Of a stretch of DNA of 64,000 nt, positions 47,837 through 64,000 are shown piece after piece (positions within the stretch are counted from its first letter, which is position 1; each line of letters starts with the position of its first letter). The notes beneath the pieces were generated by a model, which saw nothing but the letters and a program-made list of their open reading frames with translations, had not been told where the DNA came from and did no database searches. The stretch comes from DASZFV01 sp035549075 (lineage in GTDB: Bacteria; Myxococcota_A; Polyangia; Fen-1088). Both the position numbers and the translations under genes were made by a program. The stretch covers positions 15,183 through 79,182 of the forward strand of contig DASZRT010000111.1 of assembly GCA_035549075.1 (NCBI GenBank), read 5' to 3'.

Positions 47837-49423
47837 CTAGCTCGCGATCTCGGTCGCGCGCAACTCTCGGATGACGGTGACGCGAATCTGCCCCGGGAAG
47901 CGCATCTCCTGGGAGATCTTCTTGGCGATCGCCGTCGACAGCTCGACGGCCGCGAGATCGTCGACGCGATCCTCCTGGACGTAGACGCGCACCTCGCGGC
48001 CGCCCTGGACGGCGAAGGCCTCGGTGATGCCGCGGAAGCCGCGCGTGATGCGCTCGAGGCCCTCGAGGCGCGAGGCGTAGCTCTCGTCCATCTGGACCTG
48101 CCGGCGCGCGCCGGGACGCGCGCCCGACATCGCGTCGGCGGCGGCGACCAAGTACGCGTACGGGCTGTTGAAGGGCTCGTCGGTGTGGTGGGCGCCGATG
48201 GCGTTGGCGACGATCTCGGCCTCGCCGAGGCGGCGCGCGTAGTCGGCGCCGATGACGGCGTGCGAGCCGTCGAGCTCGTGCGTGAGCGCCTTGCCGATGT
48301 CGTGCATGAGGGCGGCGCGGCGCGCGAGCTTGAGATCGAGGCCCATCTCCTCGGCCATCATGCCGCACAGAAAGCCGGCCTCGATGGCGTGCTTCCACTG
48401 GTTCTGCGTGTAGCTCGTGCGGTAGTTGAGGCGGCCCACGAGGCGCACGATCTCGGCGTGGGCGTTCGGGATCTCGAGGACGTGGAAAGCGCGGTGGCCG
48501 AGCTCGTCGAGCTCGCGGTCGAGCTTGCGCGACACCTCGCGCGCCCCGCGCTCGACCTCGGCCGCATCGGCGCCGAGGCGCGGGTCACGCTGGAGGCGCG
48601 CGAGGCAGCGACGCGCGACCTCGCGGCCCACGCCGTCGAGCCCTTCGAGACGAACCGCGTCGCGCGTCTCGACGAGCGTGAGCGTCACGCCGGCGACGGC
48701 GCCGATCGCGGCCAAGTTGGCCGGACCGCCTGCGCCGTCGGCGCCGATGATGGCTTCTGCGGCGGCGCCGGGCGGCAGCGGGATGAGCGAGTGCAGGCGC
48801 TCGGTGAGGTAGTGCCCGGAGAAGCGGCCCACGGCGATGCCCATGAGGCGGCGCGCGGCGCGCGTCGCCTCGTCGGGCGCGGCGTGGTCGACGGCGCGTA
48901 CGGCCTGCGCCGCGTGCGCGCGCGCGTCCTCGAGCTCGGCGTCGACGATCGCCGCGCGCGCGTCGGCGGCCGATTGCCCCGCCTCGCGCTCGAGCGCGCC
49001 GCGCGCCTCGCCCACGAGCGACGCGACCTCGGCGCGCGAGGCCGCCGTCGCCGCTTCGATCTCCGCGGCACGCGCCTTTTGCGCTTCGACCGCGGCGCGC
49101 GCCTCGGTGAGCCGCTCGGCGGCGGCGGCGAGCTCCGTGTCTCGCTGATCGAGCCGCCGCGCGATGACGTCGAGCTCGGCCTCGCGCACGTGGCAGAACG
49201 ACTCGAACGCGCTCACCTTCGCGAGCGCCTCCTCGCGCCCCGCGATCTCGCCCGCGCGCAGGATCTCCTTGCTCTCCTCGACGCCCGCGGCGCGGATGGC
49301 CGCCGCGACCGACCGCACGCCCGCCGTCCAAGCCTCCGCCTGCCGCAGCGCGATCCGCCGCCCCAGCAGAACACCCGCCGCGACGACGAAGATCAAGCCG
49401 ACGGCGGGGACGAGCCACTGCAT
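47837..49423 (-). CDS. RNase Y-like HD-domain protein with degenerate KH domain
   Basis: Encodes 528 residues. An N-terminal transmembrane helix (1-22), an Ala/Glu-rich coiled coil (about 30-190), a KH-like region (about 205-285) and an HD domain complete the layout of ribonuclease Y. HD residues are intact: ALMHDIGKAL and NAIGAHHTDEP; AADAMSGARPGARRQ is family-typical. The KH GxxG loop, normally GREGRN, reads GADGAGGP and is unlikely to bind RNA in the usual way. It lies 179 bp after the giant TPR gene on the same strand. It may be a true RNase Y or a membrane HD protein recruited to the neighbouring envelope system. Confidence 0.78.
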   Translation of the reverse strand: MQWLVPAVGLIFVVAAGVLLGRRIALRQAEAWTAGVRSVAAAIRAAGVEESKEILRAGEIAGREEALAKVSAFESFCHVREAELDVIARRLDQRDTELAAAAERLTEARAAVEAQKARAAEIEAATAASRAEVASLVGEARGALEREAGQSAADARAAIVDAELEDARAHAAQAVRAVDHAAPDEATRAARRLMGIAVGRFSGHYLTERLHSLIPLPPGAAAEAIIGADGAGGPANLAAIGAVAGVTLTLVETRDAVRLEGLDGVGREVARRCLARLQRDPRLGADAAEVERGAREVSRKLDRELDELGHRAFHVLEIPNAHAEIVRLVGRLNYRTSYTQNQWKHAIEAGFLCGMMAEEMGLDLKLARRAALMHDIGKALTHELDGSHAVIGADYARRLGEAEIVANAIGAHHTDEPFNSPYAYLVAAADAMSGARPGARRQVQMDESYASRLEGLERITRGFRGITEAFAVQGGREVRVYVQEDRVDDLAAVELSTAIAKKISQEMRFPGQIRVTVIRELRATEIAS

Positions 49424-49494
49424 GCGAGATCAGTCTACACCCGCAGACCCCGCCCCTCTCTCCGGTTCGCGGGGCGAGGGAGGAGGGCCTCAAA

Positions 49495-49545
49495 GCGAGC
49501 GCAGCGAGCGAGCTTAGCGACGGGAGGTGCGGCTTCGCCGCGCCG
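49495..49545. repeat. Palindromic intergenic repeat, copy C
   Basis: GAGCGCAGCGAGCG and the palindrome GGTGCGGC-TTC-GCCGCGCC (49527-49544) repeat modules of copies A and B. It lies in the 179-bp gap between the giant TPR gene and the RNase Y-like gene. Confidence 0.5.
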
Positions 49546-49571
49546 GCCTGCGACCAAACGGGGGGGAGTCC

Positions 49572-49596
49572 GCGAGGGGGGCGAAGCCCCCTTCGC
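49572..49596 (-). terminator. Strong hairpin after the giant TPR gene
   Basis: GCGAGGGGGGC-GAA-GCCCCCTTCGC forms an 11-bp stem with one G-T pair, 7 bases past the TAA of the TPR gene. There is no clear U-run behind it, so it may be a Rho-type or mRNA-stabilising hairpin rather than a classical intrinsic terminator. Confidence 0.5.
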
Positions 49597-49602
49597 GCGC
49601 TT

Positions 49603-60120
<10,518 letters not shown>

Positions 60121-60123
60121 TGA

Positions 60124-60134
60124 GCTCCTCCAGG
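60124..60134 (-). promoter_or_regulatory. Ribosome binding site of the giant TPR gene
   Basis: On the minus strand GGAGGAG stands 5 bases before GTG at 60120, the best ribosome site in the window. It supports the unusual GTG start and implies efficient initiation of this 10.5-kb gene. Confidence 0.7.
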
Positions 60135-60397
60135 CGGACGGAAGATCGATCGGGGGCCCGCTCGGTCGCTCTAACTGCGCGAAAGCGGGTAGAAAACGGG
60201 AACAAATTTATATCACGCGCCAACGAGCCAAAGAACACCAAAGCGCGTCGTCTCTCGCCCGTTCTGACTCCCGCTCCCCGCGACGCGGGCAGAGGGTCGG
60301 GGTGAGGGGCCCGCCCGTCAGAATCGCGACGCCCCCCAAACGACGAAAGGCGCGGCTTCCGCCGCGCCTTCGTCGAAGACCACCGCGTCGGGAGGGT
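60135..60397. other. Intergenic region between TPR lipoprotein and giant TPR gene
   Basis: No plausible gene. It holds a terminator-like hairpin (60341-60375), a palindrome-rich GC stretch (60255-60312) and, closer to the giant gene, an AT-rich segment around 60185-60225 (AACAAATTTATATCACGC) that could be its promoter. The giant gene therefore may have its own transcription start. Confidence 0.5.
60341..60375 (-). terminator. Terminator-like hairpin after the TPR lipoprotein gene
   Basis: CGACGAAAGGCGCGGC-TTCC-GCCGCGCCTTCGTCG forms a 15-bp stem with one bulged A, 23 bases past the lipoprotein gene's stop. On the minus strand it is followed by TTT and a G-run. It probably ends or attenuates the FHA-lipoprotein transcript. 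Confidence 0.65.
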
Positions 60398-61300
60398 CTA
60401 GGGGCCGCTGAGGGCGTAGAGCTTGTCGTTGGCCGCCTTGACGTAGTTGCCGTCGGCCGACTTGCCGCCGTTCGTGACGAACTTCTGCAGGTACTCGCGG
60501 GCCTTGTCTTTCTGGTCGTTGCCGTGGGTCTCGTCGTACCAGTCGGAGTAAGCCATGCCGCAGTTGTAGAGGGCGTCGAACAGCTCGGGGTCGAGGTCGA
60601 TGGCCTTCTTGAACTCGGCCGTCGCCTGCTCGTACTGCTTGAGGTTCTTGAGCGCGAGGCCGTAACCGTTGTGGCACTCGCCGTCGTCGTCCTTGGCCGT
60701 GACGCAGCCCTGGAAGACCTGCGCCGCCTCTTTGTTGAAGTCGTAGTCGAGGTACAGGTACCCGAGCGCGACGTACGACTTCGAGAAGCGCGTGTTGTCC
60801 TCGATGGCGTGGCGGAGCGCCTCGTCGGCCTCCTTCGGGCGGTCGAGCATCTTGTAGACGAGGCCCAGGCGCCACCACGACTTGAAGAGCTTCGGGTCGG
60901 CGACGGTCGCCGCCTGGAGCGCCTTCTCGGCCAGGTCGACCTTCTTGGCCTCGAGGTAGGCCTCACCCAGGTCGTACTGGTAGTTGGCGTTGTTGGGCGC
61001 GCGCTGCACGGCCAGCTCGAACTGCTCGGCCGCCTTGTCCCACTTGCGCTGCTTTTGGAAGACCTTGCCCAGGTTGTAGTAGGCGATCTCGTAGGTCGGG
61101 TCGGTCGCGATCGCCTGCTTGAGGTCCTTCTCAGCCGAGTCGTAGAGGTTGTTCTTGAACTCGTCGGCGCCCTTGTTGGCGTACTCGATGGCCTTGATGC
61201 GCTCCTGGCTGCAGACGAAGCCCTCGCAGGCCGGCAGGACGCAGGCGATCGTGAGGACGATCGCGAACGGATTAAGGTAGCTGCGAACCGTCTTCGACAT
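60398..61300 (-). CDS. TPR lipoprotein (AglT/GltE-like)
   Basis: Encodes 300 residues. A signal peptide with lipobox-like LPAC (Cys near residue 25) precedes about six TPR repeats, including AYYNLGKVFQKQRKWDKAAEQFELAVQRAP and later ALYNCGMAYSDW, shown here only as examples of the repeat. Likely a membrane-anchored periplasmic scaffold. AglT and GltE of M. xanthus are TPR proteins of this size tied to the gliding apparatus; orthology is a guess from architecture and neighbours. The ATG is 2 bp after the stop of the FHA gene, with GGTGGAG as ribosome site, so the two are co-translated. Confidence 0.75.
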   Translation of the reverse strand: MSKTVRSYLNPFAIVLTIACVLPACEGFVCSQERIKAIEYANKGADEFKNNLYDSAEKDLKQAIATDPTYEIAYYNLGKVFQKQRKWDKAAEQFELAVQRAPNNANYQYDLGEAYLEAKKVDLAEKALQAATVADPKLFKSWWRLGLVYKMLDRPKEADEALRHAIEDNTRFSKSYVALGYLYLDYDFNKEAAQVFQGCVTAKDDDGECHNGYGLALKNLKQYEQATAEFKKAIDLDPELFDALYNCGMAYSDWYDETHGNDQKDKAREYLQKFVTNGGKSADGNYVKAANDKLYALSGP

Positions 61301-61302
61301 GG

Positions 61303-63504
61303 CTACTCTCCACCGCCCGCGGGCGTCAGGACGAACGGGTACGAGACGATGACGATACCGCCGCCGAGCGGCTTCGGGAACTCCCAGCGGCGAACCGCCT
61401 GGACGGTGCAGTTCTCGACGCGGGCGTTGCCCATCGTCGAGTTCTGGAGCACCGACGCGATGACCTGACCCGACGCCGCGATGGTGAACTGCACCATGAT
61501 GCGGCCGCCCAGGTCCGGCTTCTTCGTGAGCTCCTGCTCGTAGCAGTACTTCACCTCGTTGATGTGGCGACGAATGATGCGGCGGATGATCTCCTTGTCG
61601 AGCGAGCCGCGGACGTTCGCCGTGCCGGGGATGACGTCGGGCGCGTGGGCGCGACGGCCGCCGAGGCCGCCGGCGCCGCGGCCGTAGCCACTGCCGTTTC
61701 CGCCGCCGCCGCCCTTGCCGATCGTACCCAGGTTACCGAGGCCGATCGTGCCCTCGCCCGTGCCGCCGCCGCCCGACCCCGTGCCGACGAGGCCGAGACC
61801 GCCGACGCCGTAGGCCTCGCCGATCTGGTTGCCGATGAGGCCGCCGAGGACGTCCTCGGCGTCGTTGCCGAGGGCCGAGTCACGGCCGAAGATCGAGGCG
61901 ATGTGCGAGCCCTCGTTCATCTTGAGGACGCCGAGGATGCCGGCGTTCTTGGCCTGCTCTTCGGCGAGCTTCTTGGCGAGGTGCGGGTCGGGGTTGTCCT
62001 TCGGACCCTTGAGGCCGTACAGACCCTCCTTGTTCTTGGAGGTCTTCTTGCCCATCTTGCCTTCTTCGCCCTTGTGGCGCTTGCCCTTGCCGCCCTGCTC
62101 TTCGTTCTTGTTCGACTTGAGCCAGTCGGGGATCTCCTCTTCCTTCTCCTCCGGCGGCTTGATGAGGAACTTCACGAAGCGGTTGTCCGAGTTGAAGAGG
62201 TCGAGCGAGAGCGACTTCGGGTCCGGCGGGACCGAGAAGATCATGAGCAGGAACAGGCCGAGCGCGACGGCCGAGCCGATCGTGTAGACCTGCTCGTCCC
62301 AGCGCCACGTGAGGAACGGGACCTCGAGCGCGCGCGGGCGCGCCGTCGCCGTCACGAGGAACGACGTCTCGCCGCAGTCGAGCTTGGCGCGCGCGCCCTG
62401 CGGGAGCGAGAAGCTCGACCCGCGCTGCGCGATGAACTGCTGCAGCGGGTACAGCTGGTTGTCGACGAACACCTCGCCCGTCATGCGCGGCGTGACGTTG
62501 ACCGTGTAGTCACCGCCCTGCGCCGACACGAGCGGGTGCGAGGGCGACGGCACGTACTCGGGCGAGACGGGCGCGTCGACCGCGGCGTCCGAGCCGATCA
62601 CGAAGTTCGGGCTCGTCTTGCCGCGGCGCTTGAGGCCCATGTAAGGCAGCGCGACGCCGAGGATGAGGCCGCCGAAGAACAGCGCCGCCGTCGCGGGCGA
62701 GCGAGACTTCCACGGGAAGGCCTTCGCCTCCTGGCCCGAGGCCGTCCACTGATCGAAGGCCGCCTGCTCGTGGCCGATGTCGACGGCGAGCGAGACGAAC
62801 GAGCCGAGCGCGATGAGCGCGGCGAGGATGCCGGCGTACACCATCGTCGTGCCCTGGCTGTGCGTGCTCTTGCCCTCGGGATTGAACAGGTGGCGCGTGC
62901 CCGTGACGACGCCGCGGAAGACCGTCTGGACCTCCATGGCGCGCGAGCCGTCCATCACTTCGACCTCGGCGTTCGAGGCGGGCGGCGGGGCGAAGCCACC
63001 CGCCGGCGCGGCGTAGCCCGCGCCCGATGAAGAGGCGTAGCTCTGCTGCGGCGGCGGCGCGAAGGCCGTGGGGGGCGGCGCGACCGAGGCGGCCGCGGCG
63101 GCGAAGCCACCCGGGGGCGGCGCCATGCCGAGGGCCGTCTTCTGCGGCGCGCGCGGCGCGACGGCCTGCGGCGGCGGCGTCACGGCGGCCTGCGCCTCGA
63201 GGAACGTCACGACGACGCGGCTGTCGCCGAACATCACCTCGTCGCCCGACTGGAGGCGCGTCTTGCTGATGCGCTCGCCGTTGACGAGCGTCCCGCGCGT
63301 CGAGCCGAGGTCGATGATGTGGATCTCGTCGGCGCCCGTCACCTCGATGACGGCGTGCATGCGCGAGACCGTCTCGTCATCGATCCGCAGGTGCGAAGAG
63401 GCCAGCTTTCCGACCTTGATGACGTCCTGGGTGAGGACCTCTTCGCGAACGAGCGCGTCCCCCTTGTAAATCTCGAACTTGATGGGGACCTTCACATCGG
63501 CCAT
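61303..63504 (-). CDS. FHA domain / AgmX-PglI C-terminal (TonB-like) membrane protein
   Basis: Encodes 733 residues. The FHA domain at about 20-100 has the phosphothreonine-binding marks (TVSRMHAVIEV, IDLGSTRGTLVNGERI). A Pro/Ala-rich linker follows, with hydrophobic helices near 220-240, 268-290 and 405-424. A charged Lys/Glu stretch and a Gly-rich hinge (about 560-640) come next. The AgmX/PglI C-terminal domain (IIRRHINEVKYCYEQEL, RRWEFPKPLGGGIVIVSYPF) ends the protein and should be periplasmic. This resembles GltG/PglI and GltJ/AgmX of M. xanthus, which link the cytoplasm to the outer envelope. It heads the operon; promoter in 63505-63600. Confidence 0.85.
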   Translation of the reverse strand: MADVKVPIKFEIYKGDALVREEVLTQDVIKVGKLASSHLRIDDETVSRMHAVIEVTGADEIHIIDLGSTRGTLVNGERISKTRLQSGDEVMFGDSRVVVTFLEAQAAVTPPPQAVAPRAPQKTALGMAPPPGGFAAAAASVAPPPTAFAPPPQQSYASSSGAGYAAPAGGFAPPPASNAEVEVMDGSRAMEVQTVFRGVVTGTRHLFNPEGKSTHSQGTTMVYAGILAALIALGSFVSLAVDIGHEQAAFDQWTASGQEAKAFPWKSRSPATAALFFGGLILGVALPYMGLKRRGKTSPNFVIGSDAAVDAPVSPEYVPSPSHPLVSAQGGDYTVNVTPRMTGEVFVDNQLYPLQQFIAQRGSSFSLPQGARAKLDCGETSFLVTATARPRALEVPFLTWRWDEQVYTIGSAVALGLFLLMIFSVPPDPKSLSLDLFNSDNRFVKFLIKPPEEKEEEIPDWLKSNKNEEQGGKGKRHKGEEGKMGKKTSKNKEGLYGLKGPKDNPDPHLAKKLAEEQAKNAGILGVLKMNEGSHIASIFGRDSALGNDAEDVLGGLIGNQIGEAYGVGGLGLVGTGSGGGGTGEGTIGLGNLGTIGKGGGGGNGSGYGRGAGGLGGRRAHAPDVIPGTANVRGSLDKEIIRRIIRRHINEVKYCYEQELTKKPDLGGRIMVQFTIAASGQVIASVLQNSTMGNARVENCTVQAVRRWEFPKPLGGGIVIVSYPFVLTPAGGGE

Positions 63505-63666
63505 GGGCTGCTCCTGACGTCGGGTTGAAGACCTGCGGGTGGTCAGACAACCGACAAGACACCAGGTTCCCGAAAAAGTTCAGGTCGTCCCTCGCAGGGA
63601 GCTTTCTCTTGCTGGGCGGCGGGCGCTCGCGGGAACGGGTCCTGCCGCTGCGGGGTCCTCCCCGCT

Positions 63667-63961
63667 GAGTCTTTTTCCCTCGGTTACCGTCGTGGTTCTG
63701 ATGCTCTGATCAACCGGCGGCTGATCCCCATGGACTGCCTCGGGAAAAAGCCTCATCGGGGTCCCCCCCCTCCGCGTCACCCGTTCCCGCCTCGCTTCCC
63801 GCCGCCGGTGCGAGTCACCGATCCCTCCAAAATCAGGTCCGTCGGGACAGACCTTCATTCGAGACGATCGGGTCGTGATGTCGGCGGGGTGTAGCCCGTG
63901 GAACGGGTGGCAGTGAGGGAAGGGGCCCGCTGAAGCTTTTTTTCGCGGGTCCATGGGGATC
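63667..63961. repeat. Composite inverted-repeat element around repeat copy 2
   Basis: GATCCCCATGGAC (63723-63735) and GTCCATGGGGATC (63949-63961) are a perfect 13-bp inverted repeat that brackets the repeat core. GAGTCTTTTTCCC (63667-63679) and GGGAAAAAGCCTC (63742-63754) are a second, 13-bp pair with one mismatch. The structure resembles a small non-autonomous (MITE-like) or BIME-like element; no target-site duplication is evident. Confidence 0.55.
63790..63924 (-). repeat. Dispersed intergenic repeat, copy 2
   Basis: Read on the minus strand this matches 2200-2332: identical over the first 38 bases or so, one mismatch to the CGACCCGATCGTCTCGA box, then a diverged middle and a shared GGCGGCGGGAAGCGAGGCG end. 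Lengths are nearly the same (133 and 135 bases). Confidence 0.8.
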
Positions 63962-64000
63962 CGTCCGCTCGCAGCGACGAGCGCGAGTCCCTCGAGGCCC

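Larger units (their letters stand above)
63505..64000. other. Non-coding end region with composite repeats
   Basis: No supported gene in this 496-bp stretch; translations in all frames look like shadows of repeat sequence. 63505-63600 is the probable promoter region of the FHA operon. The rest holds the inverted copy of the dispersed repeat (63790-63924), GGAACGGGT boxes at 63632-63640 and 63900-63908 with an inverted one at 63779-63787, and two pairs of inverted repeats (separate entry). Confidence 0.7.

Noticed and set aside
63580..63954. Possible short gene in the end region (about 124 codons, minus strand)
   Set aside because: It reads through the dispersed repeat; the same peptide-like string appears in another frame at copy 1, which shows the DNA, not a protein, is conserved.

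Overview
This is a GC-rich, densely packed 64 kb chromosomal window that looks like a myxobacterium (Myxococcota, probably Polyangia/Polyangiales-like). The pointers are secreted lipoproteins with long Gly/Thr/Ser linkers, a FrzS/AglZ-type receiver plus coiled-coil protein, a PglI/AgmX-type FHA-TonB-like protein beside an AglT-like TPR lipoprotein and a giant TPR protein, and Cys-rich Sel1-like and lipoprotein genes. I see no rRNA, tRNA, CRISPR array, transposase or prophage. Most genes are core or conserved, with many 1-4 bp stop/start overlaps that indicate translational coupling.

Layout. 1-2155 (+): end of an ABC-2 exporter operon (ATPase truncated by the window edge, two permeases). 2174-2332: one copy of a dispersed repeat. 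2360-5554: secreted four-EF-hand protein, RecQ-like helicase, SirB1-type transglutaminase-fold protein. 5558-9269 (+): Omp85-like barrel, DUF4390-like protein and NtrY-like histidine kinase, tightly coupled. 9253-11161 (-): DUF1285-like protein, DUF465/YdcH small protein, polyester-depolymerase-like lipoprotein. 11231-14182: leuCD with a divergent LysR regulator and a clear LysR-type operator. 14211-19018: Cys-rich Sel1-like secreted protein, citramalate synthase, a 65-aa lipoprotein, a small beta-class methyltransferase and a large Cys-rich lipoprotein. 19093-25860 (-): tsaB, rseP, hflX (apparent CTG start) and the FrzS/AglZ-like pseudo-receiver protein. 25946-27423 (-): anti-sigma factor and ECF sigma factor. 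27546-30617 (-): secA.

30758-33545 (-): bifunctional-looking CDP-alcohol phosphotransferase, P-loop kinase and inositol monophosphatase-family enzyme. 33574-43491: envelope polysaccharide region with a GT-C membrane glycosyltransferase and a flippase (+), converging on a six-gene minus-strand operon of HAD phosphatase, nucleotidyltransferase, two GT4 glycosyltransferases, asparagine synthetase and polysaccharide deacetylase. 43665-47825: second Omp85-like protein, an MMPL/RND-type transporter and a 78-aa membrane protein. 47837-63504 (-): FHA/TonB-like protein, TPR lipoprotein, a 3505-aa TPR protein and an RNase Y-like HD protein. 63505-64000 is non-coding and holds a composite repeat.

The most interesting part is the minus-strand locus 49603-63504. 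It resembles the building blocks of the myxobacterial Agl/Glt gliding and envelope machinery: an inner-membrane FHA protein with a periplasmic AgmX/PglI C-terminal domain, an AglT-like TPR lipoprotein and an AgmK/GltI-like giant TPR protein. The same window carries a FrzS/AglZ-like polarity-type protein in which the phospho-acceptor Asp position is Glu. Whether this organism glides cannot be told from sequence; the locus could be a paralogous, non-motility envelope machine.
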